Source of the DNA: Chrysophaeum taylorii
Taxonomy: Eukaryota; Sar; Pelagophyceae; Pelagomonadales; Pelagomonadaceae
Length of the DNA stretch: 64,000 nt
NCBI GenBank assembly: GCA_029834535.1
Contig: JAQMWT010000356.1
Location: 172,401-236,400, forward strand
Reading direction: 5' to 3'
Below, piece after piece: positions 46,413 through 57,027 of the stretch. Each line of letters opens with the position of its first letter. Within the stretch, counting starts at the first letter, position 1. Below the pieces are notes generated by a model. It worked only from the letters and a program-made list of their open reading frames with translations, was not told the DNA's origin and made no database searches. A program made the translations under genes and the position numbers.

Positions 46413-47237
46413 ATGTCATCGTGGGCCGAGGCCGCGTTGGTGGCTGATCGAGTCCTGGCCGAGCCGCCGCGGTGGTGCCAGCGGCGGTCGTACGGCGGGG
46501 TCTTCGGGGCCTCGGCGGTCGCGACCGCAGTCCTCCACCGGGCCGTCGGGCGCCTCGGCCGCGGCGTCGACTGGTCCTCGCGCGTAGTCAGTTCCATAAA
46601 CTCCGTCGCAATTCTGTGCCTCTACCGGCACGAGCTCGGCTCCCCCTACGACGCAGTCCTCCGGAATCGTTGCGAGCGCGACCTCGCGATGGTCGCTCTC
46701 GTTGGGTATCTTGTGGTCGACGCTGTCCTGTCTACTCGAGAACTCGTAAGAAGACGACGACGTCTCGCCGGAACCTACGGCGACCCCCTCGTCCTCGCGC
46801 ACCACCTAATCATCGTCGTCGCATTTTGCGTTGGGATCGTCGCGCGCCTGGCGACTACTTATATGGCGGCCCTGCTGCTCAACGAGCTCTCGACTCCTTT
46901 CGTCAACATCCACGCGCTCATCCGGCGCGGATGGACCGTCCGTCCTCCGACCGTTGAACGTCTCTACGTCCTCAACGCCGCGGCCCTCGTTTCGACATAT
47001 CTCCTCTCCCGCGTTGTGTGGACGGCGCGCGTCGTCGCGCACGCGGCATTTGCTTGGGCGTCTCTCTGGCGCGTCGGTCTCCTCGTCGGCGGCTACCGCC
47101 TCTACGTCCTCGTCTTCCTCTCCGCCCTCCTCCTCGGCCACCTCGCGATCAACCTCCTCTGGTTCGCGATTATTCTCAGAAAGCTTACATCCCACTACTA
47201 CTACTACTACGACGCTAAACGACAAAAAGCACTATAG
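46413..47237 (+). CDS. TLC-domain (TRAM/LAG1/CLN8) membrane protein
   Basis: 274 residues from the ATG at 46413. Six to seven hydrophobic segments are visible. The TLC signature appears as DPLVLAHHLIIVVAFCVGIV and YMAALLLNELSTPFVNIHAL, with His in HH and Glu in NELSTPF at the usual places. The arrangement is closer to TMEM56/TLCD-type proteins than to ceramide synthases, since no Lag1 motif is complete. ER or plasma-membrane lipid function is inferred. The C-terminus ends in a Tyr run from a (TAC)n array. Confidence 0.8.
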   Translation: MSSWAEAALVADRVLAEPPRWCQRRSYGGVFGASAVATAVLHRAVGRLGRGVDWSSRVVSSINSVAILCLYRHELGSPYDAVLRNRCERDLAMVALVGYLVVDAVLSTRELVRRRRRLAGTYGDPLVLAHHLIIVVAFCVGIVARLATTYMAALLLNELSTPFVNIHALIRRGWTVRPPTVERLYVLNAAALVSTYLLSRVVWTARVVAHAAFAWASLWRVGLLVGGYRLYVLVFLSALLLGHLAINLLWFAIILRKLTSHYYYYYDAKRQKAL

Positions 47238-47541
47238 TCGATCGGCCATGGCGCGCCTCGCGGCGGTGAACTGCGACGTGCTCGCTTCTTCTTCTTCAAG
47301 AGCTCCTCGATCGAGGCCCAACTCGTCGTCGTCGTCGCTTCCGCTGTCTGCGTCGCGCCCGCCTATCCTCCAGCTTGCTCGAGAACGAACGAACGAACGA
47401 ACGAACGAACGAACGAACGAACGAACGAACGAACGAAAAACCTTCGGCGACGACGACCTAACTAACTCTCACCCGAGTTAAAAAAAAAAAATAATCCTTA
47501 CCCCGTCCGTCATCGGCCCTGAAATTGGGTCAAAAGCAAAG
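47238..47541. other. Intergenic region with (GAAC)n array
   Basis: 304 bp. About 13 GAAC/CGAA units at 47383-47435 followed by an A run. No gene is seen. Confidence 0.6.
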
Positions 47542-48216
47542 ATGGACCCCCACCGGGAACCCGTCGCGCAGGCGGTGGAACCAGGATCGAGCAGCACCGC
47601 CCCCACGGCCACCGTCGTCGCCGTCCAACCCGCCGTCGCCTGGGGCGGGGGCTTCACGCCAGTCGAGGTAACGGTCGTGGCAAGCGACGAAGGATTCTGG
47701 CCGTTCCGGATGGTCTGCTCGTGCATCGGCTGCCAGGATTTCGGCCTCTGTTGCTACGCCGGCTTCTGCACGACCTGCCTCGCCGCGGAAATCAACGAGT
47801 ACGTCGGCGCGAGAGGGTGCTGCGGCACAACCGAGTGTTGCGCGCAGTGGTGGAGCGTGTGCGGTATCTCGACGGCGCTCACCGCCTGCTTGACGTGGTG
47901 TTTCGTCGGCCCCGCTGTCGGTCCCTGGGTCTGGACGGTCTGGTACACCCAAGGCCGCGACGCGATGAAGGCCAAGTACCGTTTACCGCACGACGAACTC
48001 TGCGGCAATTTAACTTGTTCGTCCTATCTCCCGTTCTACGTCTGCTTCCTCGAGTGCACCTGCTGCGCCTTGTACCAGATGGCCTACTTCATCAAACATA
48101 CAAACCCCCAGGGTAACCACGACTTCGCCTGCTGCTGCTACCGAATCTTCTGCAAAGACTGCTGCGGAGGCCCGACAAACATCGCCGCCGGACCCCGGTC
48201 CTTGGCGACGACCTGA
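47542..48216 (+). CDS. PLAC8-like cysteine-rich membrane protein
   Basis: 224 residues. After a Thr/Ala/Val-rich N-terminus the protein is very rich in Cys, with the PLAC8 pattern: WPFRMVCSCIGCQDFGLCC, AGFCTTCLAAEINEYVGARG, two hydrophobic stretches, then CCALYQMAYFIKHTN and CCCYRIFCKDCCGGP. Family members affect cell size, metal tolerance or calcium influx in plants and animals, usually at the plasma membrane. The specific role here is unknown. Confidence 0.8.
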   Translation: MDPHREPVAQAVEPGSSSTAPTATVVAVQPAVAWGGGFTPVEVTVVASDEGFWPFRMVCSCIGCQDFGLCCYAGFCTTCLAAEINEYVGARGCCGTTECCAQWWSVCGISTALTACLTWCFVGPAVGPWVWTVWYTQGRDAMKAKYRLPHDELCGNLTCSSYLPFYVCFLECTCCALYQMAYFIKHTNPQGNHDFACCCYRIFCKDCCGGPTNIAAGPRSLATT

Positions 48217-51110
48217 CGACGAATATCTCGTCGAAGGAATACCGTGGGAGGGGAAAACTTAAGAATAAAAAGTCACCAGAGCGCGAGCGCTTCAAGAAAG
48301 CACATTCGGAGGAGGAGGACGGACGACGACGAAAGTGTAGGGCGCGTGCATTTCTCCGCGCGTTCGTCGGCGGCGTGTGGCGCTTGAGCACCAGGGTCAT
48401 GATGTCCGTGGGCGGAGGGAGCCTTGCCTCTTATGATGCGTAGAGCGCCCGTTGTGATTCGCGGCCAAAGACCCGGCGTGTGGGGGTGAAGTCTATAGCA
48501 CCAAGGCCCAAAAAAGTCGTTGATTGACCAAGCAGGCGGTGGGCCGTCTCAGCAGCCGACAATCGACGTGGCGAAGGAGTGGCGGGCGCGAGAGAATGAA
48601 TGAATGAATGAATGTCCCCGGGGGCCTGGATGACGGCGGGCGATGACGAAAGCCACTATCTCTGGCGCTGATATACCGACGTTGCAAGCGAGGCAGAGGC
48701 TGGGAGTGTAACTCGCGCGACGCGATGCGGACGACGATTGGGTCGACATCGAGAACGTTAAAGAAGAAGAAGAAGAAGATGCCGAGTTTCTGCTCAAGAG
48801 ACGCCGGCGGCGGGAAATGCGGCATATAATACACTGGGCCCATCAATTCGCCGCGACGTGTCGTTTCAAATATAGCTGGCGCGAATTGGTTCTCGCGAAG
48901 GCCCGCGCCGCAAGGTCGTGTGTATTGAACTCGCCGAGCTGCGAAAGAAAGAATCCGCCCAGACGCACGCTGCCGGCGATCGCGTCGTCGAAGAGCTTAC
49001 GTGCCTTGACGCCTGCCGCTGCAAGCGTCCAAGCCAGGCTCGAATCTCGATTCAACACCGGCTGCTACAAGTATCTGCAAGACGCACACCGATCGGCCTG
49101 CAAGTCCTGTCTCCTGCCTCAAAACCTGGTGACGCGCTAGCTACGTAGCTCTCGAAACCAAACGGCAGAACGCAATTCTAATAAGGAAGCACGCGCTGTC
49201 ATCTGTTTTCCCAATAAATGCTGCCACGCGAACTGCCAGTGTTGACTCATGAGCAGGTGCTTTCATCAGCAGGCACACTAGATGCGCCGACCGTCGCACT
49301 CTCGACGTCGTCGTCGCCGCGGCGAATGCCACTGATGATAACGGCGTCCTAGACCCGCGACAGCAACAAACGGCGTTCTAGGTCGCGACCTTGCGTCTCC
49401 GGTCATCTTGTTACCGATCGTCGTAGGCGCTTTTGCTCGTGATGATCGTAGTGCGACAATCGTCGCGTCGCGTCGCCGCCGAATGACTGCCGTTACCTCG
49501 AGGGTGGCCGCAGCAATCACCGTGGTACGACGCCGTGGCTTCTCGTTTTGGTGTCGCTGATATTTATTTTCCCCGCCGGGTTGCCCCGATACACGGCCAT
49601 TTGATCACGGGGGATTCTAGTACATCGCGCTCTTCGCGTTTCTGCCAATGTCTTTCGTGTCGCGGCAGTAGCAGCCACTTTCTGCCAATGTCTTTCGTGT
49701 CGCGGCAGCAGCAGCCACCAGCCGCGACGCTTAGCCGATGATCATTGGTCCATGGCCCCAAAAAAAGCACGCAGTCTGTTTGTTGTCCATTCCTGTAGAA
49801 GCGAAGCTGGCGCGAACGCGCGTACTATTGATTCTCTCGCCTGTCTCTACGTGCCACGAGCAGCTCAGTCACACTCGCGAGGACGGGCAAATAAATAAAT
49901 ATCTACGAAGCAGGCCGGGCCATGTCATGTGTTCGTTCGGTAAAATGCCGCTTTAGCTTATCACGTAGCACTGCGCACAACCCTCGTACTATGGGCGCTG
50001 GCAGGCCTCCCATCGGATGCCCCCTCATATCCACGGCACTCCCCACCCGCGTTTGGAAGTCGGCTATCAAGAAGAAACATCATGCTTTCTGACTCAAAAG
50101 CGAAAAAAAAAGGCAGCATTATGCAATGGGTTCGAAGCTTCCGACAGTACGGGTGTCGTCGCTTCCACAGAAATAATAATCAAACTGCGTAATCTGACGA
50201 TCGAGTCTCTGGTAGCTCTAACTTTTTTTTTCTTTGCTTAATAAATAAATGCACGCGCGTAGTAGTCTCGTACCATGGAGACGACGAACCCAAAATGTGA
50301 ACTTGAAGCCAGGCTATTATGTTGGATGAATTTGCGATTTTGACCCTGTGCCAAAAAAAAAAACAAGAATACTATTAGTTCGGGCCACGGCAGGCAAATG
50401 TGCTCATCGCCCCAGGATGCTGCTGCCGTAATCACCGGGAGGGACCAGGCAGGCATTGATCATCCGAGCCGTCTACGGCGACCTCGCAGACTATTTCCAC
50501 GACCCGCGGCGGCTCTTTTAGCCAGCGCGCCATTCTCACGCCCCGTCGAAACGATGTTGTCGATGCTGACAACGCGCGCATGACCGCGGCCTTTTTTTCC
50601 CGGAGACGAGGCGTCGGAGTTCTTTTTTTCGGCAGACGACTAGGTTGGGTCGGAAGACGATGCCTCGCTCTCAAGAGTCGAGTTTTGAACTCCCTGACAA
50701 CCAACGGCATGCTGGTATTTTATAACCGCCGCCGCCGCCGCCGCCGCCGCCAATTCGTTAAAGAGCGAACATGTGCGCCACCTTTTTCTTTCGAGATGCA
50801 CTCCGTGTGTTGCACACGCCGATTTCGCCTCCGTACGCTGGCCGAATGCATTCAAGCCTAAAGGCTTTTTTTGCTTTACAAATATCTATTCTTCAAGAAC
50901 ACTTTGTCCCCGTCGTCCACGTGCTGCCGACTCGATAATCCCTAATCTACAAACAACGCGACGGCGGGTATACGTCTAGACTTTCGCCGAGCCACCCACG
51001 TCGGTCAGTCTGTCCCTCATGATGATGATGATGGTGGTGACTGGTATCTCCTCAAAAAAAAATCTCTACGGTAGGTAATAATAATAATAATAAACTGCTT
51101 GCGCTGATAA
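48217..51110. other. Gene-poor interval
   Basis: About 2.9 kb with only short frames. Notable items are a (GAAT)n array near 48596-48613, a two-copy 40-bp tandem repeat at 49641-49719, a (CCG)n stretch near 50730-50750, and (ATG)n and (TAA)n arrays near 51018 and 51078. Fragments such as minus-strand 48843-49058 read like protein but are too short to call. Confidence 0.45.
49641..49719. repeat. Two-copy 40-bp tandem repeat
   Basis: Unit TCTGCCAATGTCTTTCGTGT plus CGCGGCAG(T/C)AGCAGCCACT, repeated once with one base change. Confidence 0.9.
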
Positions 51111-51551
51111 TCAGGCGGCGATCCAACCAAGCTGCTTGAGACAGAAGTCAGCATTCCAGACCTTGAGCATTTTGTCGACTTTGGCGTTTTCGTTCATGTG
51201 GAGGACGTAGACGTAGTCGGTGTGACAGGTCTTGTTCGTGGGTGGGACGGGCCCCCCTTGGCCGGTGTGCGTGCCGTGGCCCGTGCACACGAGGACGGCC
51301 GTGCTGTTCTTTTCGTCCCACGCCGTCGCTCGCAGATCGTACGTGCAGCCGGGGGCAGTTTTGGTGGCGAAGTCGACCATCCAGTCGGCGTAGCCTTTGA
51401 CGGTTTTCAGCTCGGCCAATGGTTCGGCTTGCACCTCGAAAGGCGCACCGTCGACGACATACGCTTTGCACCCTTCCCATCCCTTCCCAGCCTCGCAAAC
51501 CTCGACGAACTTGCGCGCCTGGTCCATCTTTTTGCTCGATTTGGCGCCCAT
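51111..51551 (-). CDS. SnoaL/NTF2-like fold protein with N-myristoylation signal
   Basis: 146 residues from the ATG at 51551. The body matches the SnoaL-like polyketide-cyclase branch of the NTF2 fold: ARKFVEVCEAGKGWEGCKAY, LKTVKGYADWMVDFATKTAP, then AVLVCTGHGTHTGQGGPVPP and HTDYVYVLHMNENAKVDKML. Such proteins are small alpha+beta barrels with diverse ligands; the substrate cannot be given. The N-terminus MGAKSSKKM fits the N-myristoylation consensus (Gly2, Ser6, basic 7-8), suggesting membrane attachment. It is the only clear gene in this gene-poor region. Confidence 0.82.
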   Translation of the reverse strand: MGAKSSKKMDQARKFVEVCEAGKGWEGCKAYVVDGAPFEVQAEPLAELKTVKGYADWMVDFATKTAPGCTYDLRATAWDEKNSTAVLVCTGHGTHTGQGGPVPPTNKTCHTDYVYVLHMNENAKVDKMLKVWNADFCLKQLGWIAA

Positions 51552-53260
51552 CCTCTCCCTCTGCTTGTGATGATGTCCTTTCGCGAGCACACTACCTTCT
51601 CAACTCAGAACAGTAGCCATCGGAAACTCAACTGCAACATTTTACATTTTTTTGTAGGCTTTTGTCGAGCTGTTGTGACACGCACGTGATAACGGAACGA
51701 AAAAGATCATCTCGCGCTCTCGGAACCAACCAACCAACCAAGGGGTTATCTTAGCAAGATAACGAACGGACGGCAGAGATTCGACAAGTCGGTACGAGTC
51801 GTGTCCACCTCCTCGGTCGTCGATGCTGTCGTTAGCCCAGAGCTGGCGAGCGACATGGAAGTCCCGTCCGAACGCATCATTCGCCACCTTGACTCCGAGA
51901 TGGAGGTCCTTCGCGGGACCGCCCTCGGCTACCGTCGACGCAAGAGATTTCGCTACCACTTAGGTTCAAACGCGAGACGGAGAACTGGACGCTCAGCGCG
52001 TACAAGATCTCCGACGACAGGAGCTCGGCTGGCGAGAGGCCAATCGGTTCGGCCGCTACGGAGCCGACCTTGCGACGGTTCTAGCCTCCTCCTCCTCGGG
52101 AGTCTGCCAGGATTTATAATCCACTACTCGTCGCGACCGCCGGTCGCGAGGGAGATCGTAACGTACCGCCAGAGATCCGGGCTGGGTCGTCCGTCGACGG
52201 CCAGTCCGCGATCCACGACCTCGCGGGCCGTTTGGCTGTAGTCTCCCGGAGACCGTGCTCTCGACATCATCATCGCGTCGGAGGGAGGGGCAGTCTACGC
52301 GGGGCAGTCTACGCGTTGGCAGCAGATGTCGTCGGAGCTCCAGAGAGCATTGGATGGCACGCACAGCCGACCTCGAGTTTCGCACCTCGAAGTATGACAA
52401 CTTCTTCAACACGAGAGTCGATTGGCGCGAAACCACGTCTTTGACGCGAGCGTTGCGGCAAAGCGTAGCGACGCGTCGCCGACGAGGTCGCTGGTCGAAG
52501 GCTCGTCGAGTTGATGGATGGAGAGCGCCGCGCCGCGCTCAGCGACGACGTTCTAGGGAGGAGCCGGCGATGGAGCACCATCGCCGGCCGCCGACAAGCC
52601 CGTCGAGCGCCGGGCGAACGCCGACGCCCGTGAAAGTCGTCGTCAAAAATTCCGTATGCCCTCTTCGGGAAGGCCCGGCTCGCGACGGTGAAGACGCGAT
52701 GCATCACTTATCCGCTGTCGAACGGACGTCCTCGAGGCGAAAATCGAGAGGTACGTCGTCGGCACCAAGGCCTACGAGTCGGGCAAAGACCCGACGATTG
52801 GTCAAAGGCCAATGTCGTTCGTTCGTTCGTTCGTTCGTTGACGAATTATTTTAGGACCGAGGTGTGCCGCGCTTCTCGGTACTGCCCTAGGAAACGCGAA
52901 CATCGAAGGTACCGACGATCGACGTGGCGTAGGTTGGGTCGCGCGTCGACGGCGGAGATGTCGGGTTGCTTCTGGATTATGCCCGGCGCCATCGAGGCCG
53001 TATCCGACGAAAACTCCAAGGACGGTCGCAAGAAACTCGTCGGGGCGCGAACCGCCCCACTTTCTGCTGCAAGCCGGCTTTCCCGGCGCTTCGTGGTGGA
53101 CCACCCAGAGTCGGGGTTCGCGAACGCAGCTATGCGAAGTCGCGGTGGTCCTTCCTTCTCTATTCGTCGTCGTTGCTTCTCCTCCGACACGCAGTGACGT
53201 GTTGTTCTAAAATATTTATCAAAGAAGGCCGGCCGGCCGGCCGCCCGGGCGATAGACTTC
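51552..53260. other. Interval without an intact gene; coding-like fragments
   Basis: About 1.7 kb. Stretches on the plus strand in different frames look like protein, for example the segment LEAKIERYVVGTKAYESGKD near 52735 and TSKYDNFFNTRVDWRETTSL near 52385, but they are broken by stops and frame changes. They could be a decayed gene or exons of a spliced gene I cannot assemble. A (TTCG)n array lies near 52820-52840. Confidence 0.4.
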
Positions 53261-53515
53261 TCAGAGACAGCCCTTGGCGCGGATCTTGGGGTTGACGCAG
53301 TTGTGCGTCGAGTTGTCGAGCTCGTTCTTGACCAACCAGTGGATGCCAAAGGGGACCGCCCCGATCGTGAGAATAAGCCACGACACCGTGACGTGGGTGA
53401 GGGCGAAGACCTTTTCGGTGGTCTCGCGATTTCCGTTCCACTCCTCGACGTGGGGGTTCTTCTTGAGGGAGGCACCGGCCATGCCGCGTCGAGCTCCTGC
53501 GCGTAGCATCATCAT
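53261..53515 (-). CDS. Small mitochondrial-type membrane protein, possibly complex I NDUFB4/B15-like
   Basis: 84 residues from the first ATG of a three-ATG run at 53515. The N-terminus (MMMLRAGARRGMAGASLKK) is basic and acid-free, like a mitochondrial presequence. One transmembrane helix (about 45-65, VSWLILTIGAVPFGIHWLV) is followed by KNELDN. The layout short helix, membrane span, then K-x-E resembles the C-terminal half of NDUFB4, but this is weak evidence. It diverges from TAF5 over 65 bp of (AAAGT)n. Confidence 0.6.
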   Translation of the reverse strand: MMMLRAGARRGMAGASLKKNPHVEEWNGNRETTEKVFALTHVTVSWLILTIGAVPFGIHWLVKNELDNSTHNCVNPKIRAKGCL

Positions 53516-53580
53516 CTTCCAAATTATATAATAACCCTTATAAGTAAGTAAAGTAAAGTAAAGTAAAGTAAAGTAAAGTA
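53516..53580. promoter_or_regulatory. Divergent intergenic region with (AAAGT)n, TAF5 / small membrane protein
   Basis: 65 bp separate the start codons. About seven AAGT/AAAGT units (53540-53580) run right up to the TAF5 ATG. Both transcripts must start here or within the genes. Confidence 0.4.
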
Positions 53581-55137
53581 ATGCCCTCCTCCTCCTCAAT
53601 CCTCGGGCGGAGCCTGGAGATGGACGACGCGTTCAGCGCGCGGTGCTTCGCGCGGGCGTACGAGGCGTTCCACCACTGGATCGAAGGGACGATCGAGCCC
53701 GTGCGCAGCGAGGTGAAGGCGCTGTTGTTTCCGGCGTTCGCGCACTCGTATCTGCGTATTGTGAAGGGCGACGAAGAGAAAGTGGCGGGGGCCTTTTTGG
53801 AACGTTGGACCGAAGCCCACGCGTCGCACTTTCCGGAGATCGAGGAGCTGAAGAGGGGCGATTTGGAGCGGCTGCGGCGGTCAAAGTTTGAGGTGCGGTT
53901 GAGCGCGGTGGCCGCCGAGCTGGTCGGGGAGTATTTGACTCGAACGGCCAACGTGAGCATGATCCAGCTGTTGAACGAGCACGCGAGAATCGAAATCGTG
54001 GAATCTTTCTCCAAAGGAGGAGGAGACGCCGTCCTGGTGGAGGACGAGGTGAACACGCGGAGCGAGTTGAAGCTCGGCGCTTTGTCGTCCTCGGTGGTCG
54101 ACGCTCGCGCTCGAGCGTTCTCGACGTTGCCCGAAACGTTTTTGGATGACGACGACGACAAGGCGAACCGGTACGCTGCGGCGTTGTTGGCGCGGGCGCG
54201 ACGACCCGCCGACACCGTCGAGAGCACGGCCCGACCTCTGCTCTCGGCCCTCGAGCCGACGGCTCTCGCGTTCTCGCTTTCGGATGCGAGAGACGTCTCG
54301 ACCCTCAAACCCTCGCGCGACGCGCGGCGGCTCGCGGCGGGCTTCGCCGACAGCTCGATCCGGGTGTATCGGGTCGACGAGAAGACGCGGACCAACAAGG
54401 TCGCGCACGAGGGTCCGATTTACGGTCTCTCGTGGTGTACCGCCTGCAGGTACCTCCTCTCCTGCGCGAGCGACGGCGTCGCCGTCCTCTGGGATACAGA
54501 AACCGGCCGCGCTCTGTGCCGGTACAAGGCGCACGCGGGACCCGCTTGGGATGTGTCTTGGGCTGACCTCTCGCGCGGCCACGTCTTCGCGACCTGCGGC
54601 GCCGACGGCGGTCGAGTCTTCACCACAGACAGACCCGACCCCGTCCGAATTCTCGCGGGACACTGGGGCGACGCCACGCGCGTCACCTTTCACCCCAACG
54701 CCCACTACCTCCTCACGGGCTCCACCGACAAGACCTGTCGTCTCTGGGACGTCAGAGCTGGTTCGTACTGCCGCGTCCTCGAAGCTCCTTCTCCCGTGAC
54801 GTCCGTCGACGTCTCCCCCGACGGGCACTACGCGGCCGCGGGCTGCGAGGACGGCTCGGTCCGCCTCTGGCACCTCGACTCGGGCGCCCAGGTCGCCTCC
54901 CACCACCCCCCGAAAAAAAAAATCCGAACCACCCCCGTCTACTCGGTGGCCTTCTCCGCCGACGCGGTCGCCCTCGCCTCGGGAGGAAAGGACCGCTGCG
55001 TCCGCATCTGGGCCGCCATCGAGGACGGCCGTCTCTCCGAGCCCCACCGCCTCTTCAAGACCAAGGCAACCCCCGTCTTCGACGTCTCTTGGACGCAAAA
55101 AAATCTCTGCCTCGTCTCGGGGCCCCTTTTGGTTTAA
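53581..55137 (+). CDS. TAF5: TFIID subunit TAF5
   Basis: 518 residues. The TAF5 NTD2 helical domain spans about residues 17-140 (FSARCFARAYEAFHHWIEGT, FPAFAHSYLRIVKGDEEKVA, LLNEHARIEIVESF). A linker follows, then six to seven WD40 repeats (about 235-515, e.g. GPIYGLSWCTACRYLLSCAS, VTFHPNAHYLLTGSTDKTCR), ending TKATPVFDVSWTQKNLCLVS as in other TAF5s. TAF5 is a scaffold of TFIID (and of SAGA in some lineages). No LisH segment is seen at the N-terminus, so the protein is shorter than animal TAF5. Confidence 0.93.
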   Translation: MPSSSSILGRSLEMDDAFSARCFARAYEAFHHWIEGTIEPVRSEVKALLFPAFAHSYLRIVKGDEEKVAGAFLERWTEAHASHFPEIEELKRGDLERLRRSKFEVRLSAVAAELVGEYLTRTANVSMIQLLNEHARIEIVESFSKGGGDAVLVEDEVNTRSELKLGALSSSVVDARARAFSTLPETFLDDDDDKANRYAAALLARARRPADTVESTARPLLSALEPTALAFSLSDARDVSTLKPSRDARRLAAGFADSSIRVYRVDEKTRTNKVAHEGPIYGLSWCTACRYLLSCASDGVAVLWDTETGRALCRYKAHAGPAWDVSWADLSRGHVFATCGADGGRVFTTDRPDPVRILAGHWGDATRVTFHPNAHYLLTGSTDKTCRLWDVRAGSYCRVLEAPSPVTSVDVSPDGHYAAAGCEDGSVRLWHLDSGAQVASHHPPKKKIRTTPVYSVAFSADAVALASGGKDRCVRIWAAIEDGRLSEPHRLFKTKATPVFDVSWTQKNLCLVSGPLLV

Positions 55138-55284
55138 TTAAACCTTTGTTTGTAACACAAAACTTTGGTTTGAAAAAGAAGCTTTTTGGGCAAAAAATTT
55201 CCTCCGTTGGAGTTGACAGGGCGTGGGTTTCGAAGGAGCACGACGGAGATTTATCCGTGTGGCCGACGGTGGCCGATGGTCTAG

Positions 55285-57027
55285 ACGTAGATAGCGGACG
55301 TCCCGTCGCGGTCGACGGTCGAGCGTGGTTCGGGTCGAGGACGACCCGCGCGAAGAGCGAGGCGTGGCGGTGGATGCGGGCTCCGTTCCCTCGGCGATGG
55401 CCAGACCGCGGCCACGGGCGGTCGTCGTGGACGCGCGCGGGCGCGCGGTCGGTCGTCGGCGCGTGGGCGCGCGGCACGCTCGTCGCGGTCGTCGCCGCGT
55501 TTTTCGTGGTCTTCGATCCGTAGGCGCTCCAGCAGTAGGTCGCGAGGTTTGCGATGGCCAGAGCCCGGCCAGTCCCAGGTCGTGGCGCGACCACCGTCGA
55601 CCAAAGCGTAATCGCGGTCGCGGACGCGTCGAGGTCGACGACGCCTCGACGAAGGCCGCGACTTTACGGCGAGCCGTTGTCGCCCGCGGGGGAGAGTCCG
55701 AGGCCGCGGTCGGGACGGCGGTGGCCGCTGGCAGCGGCGACGAAGACGCCGGCACGCATCGTATCGAAGCGCCTGGCCCGGCGGCGCGGCGCGCCGCCCG
55801 TCGAGCGCGCCGCCGAGTTTTTTTTCGGGTTGGTCGACTGGACGTCAACCCGCGGGCGAGTCCGAGTCCGCGGTCGCGACGTCGGTGGCCGCTCGCAGCG
55901 GCGACGAAGCCGGCGGCACGCATCGTATCGAAGGTGAAACGATGTTCGATCCACCGAGTCGACGGTCGAGTCTCGTTCGGTCGCGCACGTTCTCGAGGAC
56001 GGCCCGTCGGAAGATCGAGTCGTAGCCGTGGAAGCGGGCTTTGACCGCAGACGCGAGCGCGGCAAGCCGTTGTCGATTTCGGTGGCCGGTCGCAGCGGCG
56101 ACGAAGACGCCGGGCAGCATCGCGCGCGTACCGAAGAGTTCGCGCGCAAAAAAGGCGAAATCGCGTCGCATTTTTGCGCGCGCCAGAACCCCGAAAGAAC
56201 CCCGAACCCCGGCATGCCATGCCGGCGTCGAGGCTCGCGTAGCGTCCGTGGCTCGAGCGCGTCGTCCCGTTTGCCGGGCGAAGGCTCCATCGCCGTCGCA
56301 CGCGTCAACCTTACTTCAAAAAAAGATCGGTCGAAAGGGTTTTCTTCTTCGAAATACTCTCGATTTTTACGACTACAACCTTACCCTGATCGCTGACTGC
56401 GCGCGATGGAGGACGGTGCCTCACGAATCCTGAGCCTTGCGAGGGCCATCCGCCCTCCCGGCGTAGGTTGGCACCTATTCGCCTCCCGGGCGTGCCGGTT
56501 GACAGCCGGAACGTTCGCTGTGGGACGGGGTATGGCCGGGGGGCGAAGACGGAAGGTTAGGGTTTTCTTCCTCGAAATACTCGCGATCTACGACTACACC
56601 AGCATACAGCATACAAATCGACCATCCGAGAGGGTTTTCTTTTCAACGAATACTACGGGTTTTCTTCTTCGAAATACTCACGACTAAGGGTTTTCTCCTT
56701 CGAAATACTAACAGGATCCGAACTCGAGACGTACGTACAGCAATAACCCCAGATTCTCGCTCAAACTTCTACGGTCTCTCCGATACTACAAGGCTCGCCG
56801 CAGATGGCAAGAAGAAAACATTTTATAAACATTAAGGCTTTTGGCTCATACATTTAGCAAAGAACAGAAAGTAGGCCTCGAGTGAAGCGTTTTGAAATAA
56901 ATCGGCTTTACAAAACGCAGATTTTGTCTTTCCGTTTCGAGCATACATGCTCGTTTGAACAGAAAGTAGAGTTCCGTTCATCTGTTGTGACTGACACACT
57001 GACATTTCCCAATTAATTATTGTGGAC
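55285..57027 (+). repeat. Segmental duplication, unit A
   Basis: Near-identical in order and content to 57478-59609: GTAGATAGCGGACG start, minisatellite block, GTGAAACGATGTTCGATCC block, dispersed repeat A, TTCGAAATACT motifs, then a block ending CCCAATTAATTATTGTGGA. It is very GC-rich, with several long frames on both strands that share no recognisable domain; I treat these as non-coding. Confidence 0.85.
56391..56562 (+). repeat. Dispersed repeat family A, copy 2
   Basis: Matches copy 1 from CTGATCGC(C/T)GACTGCG through GGGCGAAGACGGAAGGTTA. It then continues into GGGTTTTCTTC motifs instead of the copy 1 tail. Confidence 0.85.
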
